Below are positions 53,861-62,069 of a DNA stretch of 64,000 nucleotides, in pieces. The notes under the pieces were generated by a model. That model had not been told where the DNA came from and ran no database searches. It saw only the letters and a program-made list of their open reading frames with translations. Made by a program: the position numbers and the translations under genes. Within the stretch, counting starts at the first letter, position 1, and the number at the start of each line of letters is the position of its first letter. The stretch is taken from NCBI RefSeq assembly GCF_007874125.1, contig NZ_CP040128.1, forward strand, positions 4,092,001 to 4,156,000, in the 5' to 3' direction. The DNA comes from Noviherbaspirillum sp. UKPF54. Its GTDB lineage: Bacteria; Pseudomonadota; Gammaproteobacteria; Burkholderiales; Burkholderiaceae_D.

Positions 53861-53910
53861 GGCGGTCTCGAACTATTGGAGACCGCCGCACGAAACTGCA
53901 TCAGTTTTTT
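53861..53910. terminator. Tandem hairpins between convergent genes
   Basis: A perfect 9-bp stem GGCGGTCTC/GAGACCGCC (53861-53887) is followed by AAACTG-CAT-CAGTTT and a T-run (53893-53910). They separate the 53135 gene from the convergent toxin gene; the flanking 53678-53992 stretch holds no gene. Confidence 0.7.
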
Positions 53911-53992
53911 ATGCAAGTGCAGCGAAGTTAAGGGGCGTGCCTAAGTTGCAGGGAGTAGCTCATTGAAAGTAATTGTAATCATGAGCATTTGG

Positions 53993-54442
53993 TTAAAGCG
54001 GGCACTTCGTTGCAATGATGTCGTGGATCCAGTTTCTCTGCCGTTTCGTCAGATCGTCCGATTGACAAATGCATCGAAGCACCCCGCAGAATACACCTGC
54101 ATCGAGAAACCGCTGCACGGGCGTATAGCGCCCGCTCTTCACGTGATGAGCAACATCTAGTTCATCGTATGTTTGGACGCTACTAAAGTCGACCCAAGAT
54201 GGAAGTGTCAGCGGTGCTCCAGGAGCCCCAACAAAATAGCCCGCGCGCGGCGGTCCGTGATCGCAGGCGGGATGCTCTCGTAGTCCGTTTGGCTTTGATG
54301 TGAAAACCGCAGCAATTATGTCTGCGCAGTCTATGTGATCCGCTAAGATCAGCAGATACTTCGGCATGTATTCGCCGGTTTCAGTATCGAGATAGTAGCG
54401 GGAGTCAAGCCAAATCTGGCCCGCGTGGAGGATGGGCTTCAA
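53993..54442 (-). CDS. Predicted toxin of the Panacea pair (MazF/PemK-like)
   Basis: 149 residues. The start, PILHAGQIWLDSRYYLDTETGEYMPKYLLILA, resembles the opening beta strands of MazF/PemK endoribonuclease toxins (GxIW...), but length and the rest (TKPNGLREHPACDHGPPRAGYFVGAPGAPLTL) are atypical, so the fold is uncertain. It follows the antitoxin gene by two bases, in the order usual for Panacea systems. The start is probably TTG 54442. Six or so Cys/His residues in its second half are unusual for MazF. Confidence 0.55.
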   Translation of the reverse strand: MKPILHAGQIWLDSRYYLDTETGEYMPKYLLILADHIDCADIIAAVFTSKPNGLREHPACDHGPPRAGYFVGAPGAPLTLPSWVDFSSVQTYDELDVAHHVKSGRYTPVQRFLDAGVFCGVLRCICQSDDLTKRQRNWIHDIIATKCPL

Positions 54443-54444
54443 GG

Positions 54445-55026
54445 TCAGTGGAGGTTTTGAGGCCGCTCTGCTGCCATTGATGCTTCATACATCTGCTGCT
54501 CTTTTGCTATTTCTAGCAAAGTCTCGCGTTCTGGTGCGTCGTCGGGGATTGCGAGCTCATAGGGGATTTGCTTACTCGCGCCCGCACCGTCACGCCAGAT
54601 TTTGTCCCAAGCCCCATTCTGGGCATGTGTAACATCAATCATTGCAGGTGATCGGGTTTCCCGATACTGCTCGGCAAGCGCATTCATAATACGGAGCTGG
54701 CGGGGCGTAAAGTCGTCGTCGTTAAAATCAACGCCCTCATTAACCTTTACGGTCTGACGGACATAATCGATTACAGGCTCTTCTACTATGTGAATTGCAG
54801 CCGCCATGTCTTCGTCTAGCTGTTCCCACTCCTCCATAAGCCGAACTGGGACCGGACCGAACTTCCATGCTTGATAGTCGAAGCCCGTCACGCTCTTGCC
54901 AGTCTGCCGGAAATGCTCGAAGTCAAGCATGTAAAGCAGTTTGAAGAGCTTAATCTTTCCGCAATACGCTGTGTTCTTTGCAAAAAACACTATTGCGTTG
55001 ATAAGTCGGTCTCGATTGACGTTCAA
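54445..55026 (-). CDS. Panacea-domain antitoxin (DUF4065/SocA-like)
   Basis: 193 residues. NVNRDRLINAIVFFAKNTAYCGKIKLFKLLYMLDFEHFRQTGKSVTGFDYQAWKFGPVP is the Panacea/DUF4065 domain, known to neutralise many unrelated toxins. The second half is helical (DDFTPRQLRIMNALAEQYRET). The start is read as TTG 55026, since the domain begins there and GGAAG lies six bases upstream, although the frame stays open to 55113. Together with 53993-54442 it forms a predicted toxin-antitoxin unit that would maintain the island. Confidence 0.85.
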   Translation of the reverse strand: MNVNRDRLINAIVFFAKNTAYCGKIKLFKLLYMLDFEHFRQTGKSVTGFDYQAWKFGPVPVRLMEEWEQLDEDMAAAIHIVEEPVIDYVRQTVKVNEGVDFNDDDFTPRQLRIMNALAEQYRETRSPAMIDVTHAQNGAWDKIWRDGAGASKQIPYELAIPDDAPERETLLEIAKEQQMYEASMAAERPQNLH

Positions 55027-55200
55027 AGGCGTCTTCCACGAAAAGGAGCCAGCAGAATAACCCAAAATTATCCCATCTTTAAAGAAATTATGCAAAAGAA
55101 AGCGGTTTGTCAAGGTGTTGCTTCTAGAAGTTCCTCAAGGAATTTATGAAACTTCTACCAACTCAGTATGGCTATGAGGATCGAAAAATCCAATCAGTCC

Positions 55201-55233
55201 GGTGTTACACTGTTGTGTTCCACTTGTAACACC
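55201..55233. promoter_or_regulatory. Candidate integrase arm-type sites, right end
   Basis: GGTGTTACA (55201-55209) and its exact complement TGTAACACC (55225-55233) form an inverted pair 31-64 bases inside attR; the same nonamer is at the left end. A further 7-bp hairpin (ACTCCTT/AAGGAGT, 55250-55266) abuts attR. Confidence 0.5.
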
Positions 55234-55264
55234 CAGTATATGCTAACTCCTTGATTTTTAAGGA

Positions 55265-55293
55265 GTGGGTTCGATCCCCGCCAGCCGCGCCAT
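55265..55293. repeat. attR, 29-bp direct repeat copy 2
   Basis: Identical to 47481-47509. It is the partial tRNA-Arg 3' end without the 5' half, hence non-functional as a tRNA. Confidence 0.93.
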
Positions 55294-55300
55294 TCTTTTC

Positions 55301-55323
55301 AATAACTTCTGACGGAAGTTATT
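55301..55323 (+). terminator. Original tRNA-Arg terminator, now beyond attR
   Basis: AATAACTTC and GAAGTTATT pair perfectly around TGACG, followed by a pyrimidine-rich tail, eight bases after the attR copy of the tRNA end. Its position is what is expected for the terminator of the tRNA before integration. Confidence 0.7.
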
Positions 55324-56320
55324 GATTTCTTCTTTCCCCCAAAAGTTTGTTTTCATGAGCCATCAGGCTCGGCAGTAATTCGTTTCCTCTAGGCATTTCC
55401 CGCAGCCGCCACTCTGTGAGCCTACTTTTTCGACCCCCGCCATTTATTCAGCTCCGGCGCATCGGCTAGTTGTAAAAAATGCAATTCCGACCGCCAATGA
55501 CGTCCTTCCTTATTTGTCCCGTACGTCTACTATCGTTTTCCGACCGATGGTGGGTGCGAATTAAAGGAAAGATTAAAGACGATTAAGGCTGCCGGAAAGC
55601 TTTGTAAGTCATTGAAATAAAAAGAGATTTTTTATCCGTCGCACGCTCGGAAAACGTCCTCGCCGCGCTCGGCAAACGAATCGCGCTCGCTGGGCGTACG
55701 GCCCGTTCTCTCTGGAAAAACGAGGCTCCACGCTCGAATGACGACGGGTATCCACGCGCGGAATACGATATCGGCAGGCCGATTTTTGCCCTCACGCCTA
55801 CGTCTATCGCTCGAAAAACGATATTTCTCTTGCAGACGCCGAAAAAATCACGCTGGAAATACGATAGATCCAGCCCTCCACGCTCGGAATACGTGCTCTC
55901 CCGAGCCCGAAGCGGTGATTTTGCCGGCCTTGAGGGGTATTTTTGCCACCTAGAAACCACGCTTGAGCAACGAGTGACACTGGAATTTACGTACAAAGCC
56001 TTTACCCTCGCTCGGAAAACGAGGTTTTCCCTTGTTTTGCCTCCCTCGGAACCGGGGATCGTGGCGCCTTGGCATGGATCAGGGGGCGCATTTGGGCATT
56101 CCCTGCCACGCTTGAGCTACGAATCTTGGCCTGATTTGTATCAGAAGCGCCTTCTCCACGCTTGAAAAACGGGTCATCCGGCCAAAGCCGGTGGATTTTG
56201 GTTCCGCAATCTCGCTCGAAAAACGTGTGTCATCGCTCCAACAACGAGACCCCACGCTCGAAAGACGAGTGTTGCCATGCTACCTTTGCCACCCGTCAAC
56301 AAATCTGCCTGGAACCAGAC
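55324..56320 (+). other. Iteron array and putative replication origin
   Basis: About 1 kb without a gene. It contains some sixteen copies of a 16-bp iteron, consensus CACGCTCGAAAAACGA, all on the plus strand, at starts 55642, 55664, 55682 (degenerate), 55708, 55729, 55753, 55806, 55849, 55879, 55958, 56007, 56107, 56157, 56211, 56232 and 56253. The last three are exactly 21 bases apart, about two helical turns. A partial inverted copy is at 55533-55543. An AT-rich stretch (55555-55635) precedes the array and could be the unwinding element; one 7/9 match to a DnaA box is at 55749-55757. A TrfA-type initiator follows at 56321. Confidence 0.85.
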
Positions 56321-57265
56321 ATGCCTGCCACCGCCTCCAAGCCCAAATCGCTCAGCGAAGTGCTCCTCAAGATCGAGGCCACGATCGCCAACCGAAAGAA
56401 AAAGACGGCGGCCGGGCAGGCGGAAATGGCATTTGGCGACAGCGAGGGGCTAGCTGGTGCCGATACGATGCGCGGCGAGGTCGAGGATGCGCTGGACATC
56501 ATTCAGCTGCCGCTGTGGGAAAACCAGGTGCGCGGATTGCCGAACCCGCTGGCGCGCTCGGCCCTCTTCAGCGTGGCGCGCCAGAACGAGCCGCGCCAGC
56601 ACCTGAAGGAGCGGCCAATCACCTCAGTCAAGGGCGTGGAGATTTTCTATACCGGGGAAGAGCTGCGGCAGGACGACGAAGACGTGTTCCTGAACCTGGT
56701 GCATCTGGCGCGCAGCCAGCCGCTGGGCCATGAAGTGTCGTTCACGGCGTACTCGATGCTCAAGTCGATGGGCTGGCCGACCTCGTCGCCGTCCTACGAA
56801 AGGCTGCGCCTGTGCATCCTGCGGCTGACCGCGAACGCCGTCGAGATCCGTTTCGATGCCGGTTCCGGCAAGCGCGGCTACGGCGGCACGCTGGTGCAGG
56901 AATTCACGTTCAAGGATGAGGAAGACCGTCACTGGAAGGTGCGCCTCAATCCGAAGCTGATCACGCTGTTTGCGTCCGACGCCTACACCCAGCTCGACTG
57001 GCGCCAGCGCCTGAAGCTGCGCTCGCCGCTGGCGAAATGGCTGCACGGGTTCTACTTCACGCACCGCGAGCCGTTCGGCTACAAGGTCGAAACGCTCAAG
57101 GGATTGTGCGGCTCGTCCGCGCACCAGCTTTACCACTTCCGCAACGGCTTGAAAAAGGCGCTGGATCTGCTGGTGGAAGAAGGCTTCCTGAAATCCTGGC
57201 GCATCGATCCGGTCACGGACGTGGTTACCGTCATGCGGGCCACGCGCGCCCAAGCATTGCAGTAA
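56321..57265 (+). CDS. trfA: TrfA-family plasmid replication initiator
   Basis: 314 residues. Family signatures: RSALFSVARQ (about 79-88), IFYTGEELRQDDEDVFLNLVHLA (108-130), FTAYSMLKSMGWP (141-153), LTANAVEIRF and, near the end, RSPLAKWLHGFYFTHREPFGYKVETLKGLCGSS (234-266), all matching TrfA of IncP plasmids and its relatives. Such proteins are winged-helix initiators that bind iterons, melt the origin and load the helicase. ATG 56321 starts the conserved region; only a weak GGA precedes it. It directly follows the iteron array, whose last copies may also autoregulate it. The gene is intact. Confidence 0.88.
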   Translation: MPATASKPKSLSEVLLKIEATIANRKKKTAAGQAEMAFGDSEGLAGADTMRGEVEDALDIIQLPLWENQVRGLPNPLARSALFSVARQNEPRQHLKERPITSVKGVEIFYTGEELRQDDEDVFLNLVHLARSQPLGHEVSFTAYSMLKSMGWPTSSPSYERLRLCILRLTANAVEIRFDAGSGKRGYGGTLVQEFTFKDEEDRHWKVRLNPKLITLFASDAYTQLDWRQRLKLRSPLAKWLHGFYFTHREPFGYKVETLKGLCGSSAHQLYHFRNGLKKALDLLVEEGFLKSWRIDPVTDVVTVMRATRAQALQ

Positions 57266-57286
57266 CGGTTGCAAGGGGCGAAAAAA

Positions 57287-57314
57287 AACCCGCTTGCCTT
57301 GCGGCTCGCGGGTT
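57287..57314. terminator. Terminator-like hairpin after trfA
   Basis: AACCCGC (57287-57293) pairs with GCGGGTT (57308-57314), preceded by a run of A and followed by an AT-rich tail, 21 bases after the trfA stop. Confidence 0.65.
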
Positions 57315-57921
57315 AAATCCAATTCAAGGAGAGTTGGAGGAGACAGAAGCATCTTATCGCAATGCAGCAAATGTTTCTGCTTTATTGTGCGAATAACAGA
57401 TATTCACCAAACAGATAATTAGCCACAAAGCAGCAATAAAAAAGCCCGGCTCGCTTGTGGCGGGCGGGCTGTTGTCTCTCTCCATCCTGACGTGGATTTT
57501 TTATACTGCGCGCGAATATTACCCTATCTCGGCCAGAAACCGAACAATTTCCGCAGATATTAAAGGTCTATCGACCAGCATGCCGAGGCTCGCAAGGTCA
57601 TTGTATTTTGTGTTTCTTAATGGCAATTTTTCATGTACGCTGTCTCGAACGCCATCCTTGTCCCATGGCGGAGGCAGGGGAACCCTTCGTGCAGATGTGG
57701 TTCCATTCCTCCGTTTGCCGGTTTTCGCTGACTGACAGGCCGGTTTTGTACGGAATCGCAAGCACCGCGTGAAACGAGCACATTGATGCCGTCCCGGCGC
57801 GTCCGAAGCGGCGGGACGGTTTTTCTCCCTCTCAAGGGAGGCGCGGGGAAGGCGTTTTGTTGTCCGCATGGGCCGGAGCAGGAGGAGACAGTGCCTGCAT
57901 GGATGGCCGGAGACTAAGAAT
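57315..57921. other. 607-bp noncoding region with a strong terminator
   Basis: No gene recognised; short open frames here lack ribosome binding sites and family sequence. CCGTCCC (57789-57795) and GGGACGG (57813-57819) followed by TTTTT make a plus-strand terminator at 57789-57824. A direct repeat GCCGGTTTT lies at about 57717-57747. Confidence 0.45.
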
Positions 57922-60852
57922 ATGCATAACTTGATTGCGCTCTCCGCAGACTATTATTGGGAACAGGACCCGGACGGCTGTTTTTCGCGGCTGCAAGGCA
58001 CGCACGACGGCGCGGACATTGCGCCCGAGGTCTTGTCGCAGGCATTGGGCAAGGCGCCCTGGCATGTTGCGGGGCTCAGGACGCAGACGCGGGACTGGGC
58101 GTGGCTGCAGGACATCGTCGCGCGCCGCGCCGTGTTCCGCGATGCCGAATGGATGTGGCAGGCTGGCGCGGCCGGCACGCGCTACCTCAGCGTGGCGGGC
58201 GAACCGGTCGTCGACGGCGAGGGCCGCCTGGTCGGCTATCGGGGAGTCATGCGCGACGTGACCGCGCAAAAGAGTAGCGAAGCTGAACTGCGCCGCTTTC
58301 GCGCGGCGATGGATGCCTCGGGCGATCCGATCTTCCTGATCGACCGCGAAACGATGCGCATCATCGACGCCAACGACGTCGCTTGCCAAGCCAGCGGCTA
58401 CAGCCGCGAGGAGCTGATGACGCTGGGACCGCCCGATTTCCTGCTTTCCGACCGCGCCGAGATCGAGTGCGATTTCGACCAGGTCATCGCGCGCGGGCAG
58501 GGCATGATCAGCGAATGCAGCGCGCGCGACAAGGCGGGAAACATCTATGTCTTCGAGCTGCAGCGGCGCGCCATCCGCTTCGGCGAGCGCTGGGTGATTG
58601 TCACCATCGCCCGGGACATCACGCGCCGCAAGCGGGCCGAAGAAGCCGCGGTGCATCTCGGCCAGATGTACGCCGCCATCAGCGGCACCAATGAAGCCAT
58701 CCTGCACGCACGCAACCCCGAGGAACTGTACCAGCGCGTGTGCGAGGTGGCCGTGCACAGCGGCCAGATCGTGACCGCGTCCGTCGTGCTTCCCGACCCG
58801 GAAGCGGAGTGGGCCCGTATCGCTGCCGCCGCCGGCACCATGGTAGATACGCTGCGCACTCTCCACATCTCGTTCGACGAGAGCAAGCCGGAAGGCCGCG
58901 CTGTGACCGGCCCCGCGTTTCGCAGCCAGAAGCCGTGCATCATTAACGATTTGCTCAATGACGAACGGGTGAGCCCGTGGCGAGAAGCTGCCGGTAGAGT
59001 GCACGCCGCCTCGTGCGCGGCGCTGCCCCTGATCCGCCGCGGCCAGTCGGTCGGCGTCCTGCTGCTGTATTCGCGGCAAACCAATGCGTTCGACGAGGAG
59101 ATCGTGCAGCTGCTCGAACGCATGACGCGCAACATCGTGTTCGCGCTGGATAATTTCGAGCGCGAAGTCGAACGCCGGAAGGCGCTGCAAGCCTTGCGCG
59201 AAAGCGAAGAAAAATACCGCAGCATCCTCGAGAACATGGATGACGGCTACTTCGAGATCGATCTTGCCGGCACCTATTTGGTCGTCAACGATGCGCTGTG
59301 CCGCCTGCACGGTTGCAGCAGGGAAGAAGCGCTGGGGATGAACTACCGCGACTACATGGATGCCGATACGGCGCAGGCCGTGTTCAAGGTATTCAATGAA
59401 GTTTTCCGCACCGGCCAGTCCGGCGAGCTGACCGAATATCCGGTGTGGCGCCGCGACGGCACGCGCTGCGTGGCGCAGACCTCGGTGCAGCTCATCGTCG
59501 ACGCGCGCGGCACGCCGACCGGATTTCGCGGCATCTCGCGCGACATCACTGCGCGCAGCAGGGCGCAGGAGGCGCTGCGTGCCAGCGAAGAGAAATACCG
59601 CTCGATCCTGGAGAATATCGAAGAGGCATATTACGAGGTCGACACTGCCGGCTGCCTGCTGATGTGCAATGCGGCCTTCTGCCGCATGTTCGGTTACACC
59701 ATGGATGAGGTGATCGGCCGGAACTACCGCCAGTACCATTCGGGCGAAGAATCCATGTATGTCTTCGCCAACTTCAACGAGGTGTACCGCACCGGCGTCA
59801 CGAAGAAGGGGATCGACTGGCGGCTGCTGCACAAGAACGGCGGCATGTTGATGTGCGAAGGCTCGATCCACCTGGTGCGCAACGCCAGCGGCGAGCCGGT
59901 GGGCTTTCGCGGCTTCCTGCGCGACGTCACCGCGCGCCGCGAGATGGAGGAGGCGCTGCGCGAGAGCGAGGAGCGTTTCCGCGACCTCACCGAGCTGTCG
60001 TCCGACTGGTACTGGGAACAGGACAGCGACTTCCGTTTCATGCAGATCAATGGCGACGTGCTCGGCAAGACCGGCATGGCCGCCTACGACTATCTGGGCC
60101 GGACCTTGTGGGAAATGCCCTTCGAAAAAGTGCCGGCCGAACTGTGGATGGCGCACAAGGCGCGACTGGCCGAAGGCAAGCCATTCTACGAGCTGGTGTT
60201 AAAGACCGTTGCCGCGGATGGAGCGCTGCGCTATGTCAGCATCAGTGGCCTGCCGATGCTCGACGGCGATGGCCGGCTGATCGGCTATCGCGGCACTGGC
60301 AAGGACATCACCGAACGTACGGTGGCCGAAGAGCGCATCCGGCACCTGGCCAGCCACGATATCCTGACCGGCCTGCCCAACCGGATGATGTTCAACCAGA
60401 TGCTGACCAACCAGGTGCAGCAGGCGCGCCGTTACGGCCGCAAGTTCGCGGTGATGTTCATCGACCTCGACCACTTCAAGGCGGTCAACGACAACTTCGG
60501 TCATGAGGCCGGCGACATGTTGCTCAAGGAGACGGCCAAGCGCCTGACCGAAGGCGTGCGCGCCAGCGACTTCGTGGCGCGCCTGGGCGGCGACGAGTTC
60601 GTGGTGATCATCCAGGAGATGAGCGACATGGGCCAGCTGCGCTGCATCGCCCAGAAAGTGGTGGCGGCGGTGCGCGCGCCATTGCTGCTGGCCGCAACGA
60701 CGCACCATGTGACGGCCAGCGTCGGCATCTGCGTATTTCCTGATCATGGACTCGATGAAGATGCGCTGCTGAACCATGCCGACGCGGCCATGTACGAAGT
60801 CAAGCACAGCACGAAGAACGCGTTCCAGTTCTATTTGCCGCACGACGACTGA
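57922..60852 (+). CDS. Multi-PAS/GAF diguanylate cyclase
   Basis: 976 residues, soluble. Reading order: PAS-like N-terminus (SADYYWEQDPDGCFSRLQG), PAS (RAAMDASGDPIFLIDRETMRI), GAF (residues about 255-420), two near-duplicate PAS domains (EEKYRSILENMDDGYFEIDLAG and EEKYRSILENIEEAYYEVDTAG), PAS (DLTELSSDWYWEQDSDFRFMQ) and GGDEF. The catalytic motif GGDEF (889-893) and the inhibitory I-site RASD (880-883) are both intact, and DILTGLPNR opens the domain. It makes c-di-GMP in response to several signals. Start ATG 57922 has GGAG upstream. There is no EAL domain. Confidence 0.93.
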   Translation: MHNLIALSADYYWEQDPDGCFSRLQGTHDGADIAPEVLSQALGKAPWHVAGLRTQTRDWAWLQDIVARRAVFRDAEWMWQAGAAGTRYLSVAGEPVVDGEGRLVGYRGVMRDVTAQKSSEAELRRFRAAMDASGDPIFLIDRETMRIIDANDVACQASGYSREELMTLGPPDFLLSDRAEIECDFDQVIARGQGMISECSARDKAGNIYVFELQRRAIRFGERWVIVTIARDITRRKRAEEAAVHLGQMYAAISGTNEAILHARNPEELYQRVCEVAVHSGQIVTASVVLPDPEAEWARIAAAAGTMVDTLRTLHISFDESKPEGRAVTGPAFRSQKPCIINDLLNDERVSPWREAAGRVHAASCAALPLIRRGQSVGVLLLYSRQTNAFDEEIVQLLERMTRNIVFALDNFEREVERRKALQALRESEEKYRSILENMDDGYFEIDLAGTYLVVNDALCRLHGCSREEALGMNYRDYMDADTAQAVFKVFNEVFRTGQSGELTEYPVWRRDGTRCVAQTSVQLIVDARGTPTGFRGISRDITARSRAQEALRASEEKYRSILENIEEAYYEVDTAGCLLMCNAAFCRMFGYTMDEVIGRNYRQYHSGEESMYVFANFNEVYRTGVTKKGIDWRLLHKNGGMLMCEGSIHLVRNASGEPVGFRGFLRDVTARREMEEALRESEERFRDLTELSSDWYWEQDSDFRFMQINGDVLGKTGMAAYDYLGRTLWEMPFEKVPAELWMAHKARLAEGKPFYELVLKTVAADGALRYVSISGLPMLDGDGRLIGYRGTGKDITERTVAEERIRHLASHDILTGLPNRMMFNQMLTNQVQQARRYGRKFAVMFIDLDHFKAVNDNFGHEAGDMLLKETAKRLTEGVRASDFVARLGGDEFVVIIQEMSDMGQLRCIAQKVVAAVRAPLLLAATTHHVTASVGICVFPDHGLDEDALLNHADAAMYEVKHSTKNAFQFYLPHDD

Positions 60853-60983
60853 TGGCCGTGCCGCTGCGGCGCGAAATGAGGTCGTCTTGCCGGGCCGGAT
60901 AGGCAGCGTCGCCGAAATAGGGCATGCTCTGTCGTAGCGGGCGGCTTGCCGCGCCTGGAGTGATTTGCGATAGGGATGAAGCG

Positions 60984-62054
60984 ATGCATTCTCGCGAGAT
61001 GCAGCACAAGACATTTCTGCTGATGCTGGTGGCGGTGACAGCCGCCTTCGGCTGGATCATCTGGCCGTTTTACGGCGCGGTTTTCTGGGGCGTGGTGCTG
61101 GCCATCCTGTTTTCTCCCTTGTACCAGCGCCTGCTCGGCCGGCTGGGCCAGCGGCGCAACCTGGCGTCCATCTTGACGCTCACGCTGTGCCTGCTGGTCG
61201 TCATTCTTCCCACCACGCTGATCTCGGTGTCGCTGCTGCAGGAAGCTGCCACCGTGTTCGAACGGGTCCGCGCCAACCAGATCGACTTCGCCGCCTACTT
61301 CCGGCAGGTCATTGACGCGCTGCCCGCCTGGCTGGTCAAGGTGCTCGACCGCTTCGGCTTCGCGCAGCTGGCGACGCTGCAGGAAAAACTGGCCGCCAGC
61401 GCGGCGCAGGGCAGCCAGCTCGTGGCCAGGCAGGCGGTCAACGTGGGCCAGAACATGCTCGACTTCGTGATTAGCTTCGGCGTCATGCTGTACCTGCTGT
61501 TCTTCCTGCTGCGCGATGGCGCCATGCTGGCGGCGCGCGTCAAGCAGGCGATCCCGCTGTCGGCCGCGCACAAGCAGCAGCTGTTCAGCCGGTTCGTGAC
61601 CGTGATCCGGGCGACCGTGAAGGGCAATATCGTCGTCGCGGTGGTTCAGGGCGCGCTCGGCGGCGCCATGTTCTGGTTTCTCGATGTGCAGGCGGCGCTG
61701 CTGTGGGGCGCGCTGATGGCTTTCCTGTCGCTGCTGCCGGCCGTCGGCGCCGGCCTGGTATGGGGCCCGGTGGCCGTCTACTTCCTGCTCACCGGCGCCA
61801 TCTGGCAGGGGGTGACGCTGATCCTGTTCGGCGTGTTCGTGATCGGACTGGTCGACAATGTACTGCGCCCGGTGCTGGTGGGAAAAGACACCAGGATGCC
61901 CGACTACATGGTGCTGATTTCCACCATCGGCGGCATGGCGTTGTTCGGCTTGAATGGCTTCGTGATCGGGCCGGTGATCGCCGCGCTGTTCATCGCCTGC
62001 TGGGACATGTTTGCCGTCGAGGCCGAGCTGCGTCATTCCGGCGACGGCAGCTGA
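60984..62054 (+). CDS. AI-2E family (PerM/TqsA-like) membrane transporter
   Basis: 356 residues with seven or eight membrane helices. FGWIIWPFYGAVFWGVVLAILFSPLYQRLLGRLG opens the family, and IGLVDNVLRPVLVGKDTRMPDYMVLISTIGGMALFGLNGFVIGPVIAALF near the end is its signature. Members export or exchange small molecules (autoinducer-2 in some, Na+/H+ in others), so the substrate is open. ATG 60984 or ATG 60999 starts it. It lies 131 bases after the diguanylate cyclase. Confidence 0.92.
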   Translation: MHSREMQHKTFLLMLVAVTAAFGWIIWPFYGAVFWGVVLAILFSPLYQRLLGRLGQRRNLASILTLTLCLLVVILPTTLISVSLLQEAATVFERVRANQIDFAAYFRQVIDALPAWLVKVLDRFGFAQLATLQEKLAASAAQGSQLVARQAVNVGQNMLDFVISFGVMLYLLFFLLRDGAMLAARVKQAIPLSAAHKQQLFSRFVTVIRATVKGNIVVAVVQGALGGAMFWFLDVQAALLWGALMAFLSLLPAVGAGLVWGPVAVYFLLTGAIWQGVTLILFGVFVIGLVDNVLRPVLVGKDTRMPDYMVLISTIGGMALFGLNGFVIGPVIAALFIACWDMFAVEAELRHSGDGS

Positions 62055-62069
62055 CGGCGTTGCGCCGGA

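Larger units (their letters stand above)
47481..55293. mobile_element. 7.8-kb integrative genomic island in tRNA-Arg
   Basis: Bounded by a perfect 29-bp direct repeat of the tRNA 3' end (47481-47509 and 55265-55293). A tyrosine integrase gene lies next to the tRNA, reading inward, as in most tRNA islands. Candidate arm-type sites sit inside both ends. Cargo: an unknown conserved protein, HNH-AP2 nuclease, HTH/coiled-coil protein, Bro-N regulator, serine resolvase, another unknown protein and a Panacea toxin-antitoxin pair. No capsid, conjugation or replication genes were seen, so mobilisation would depend on a helper. Base composition is visibly less GC rich than the flanks. All genes look intact. 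Confidence 0.93.

Noticed and set aside
53963..54160. Short plus-strand frame opposite the putative toxin
   Set aside because: It is opposite the better-supported minus-strand gene that is coupled to the Panacea antitoxin.
55583..55996. Open frame through the iteron array (minus strand)
   Set aside because: Its sequence simply translates the repeats and has no family features or start signals.
55642..56268. CRISPR array
   Set aside because: Repeats are only 16 bp, spacing is irregular (21 to 100 bp) and there are no cas genes; the TrfA-type gene next to them explains them as iterons.
57457..57869. Short open frames between trfA and the diguanylate cyclase
   Set aside because: Frames on both strands overlap a terminator, have no ribosome binding site and look random.
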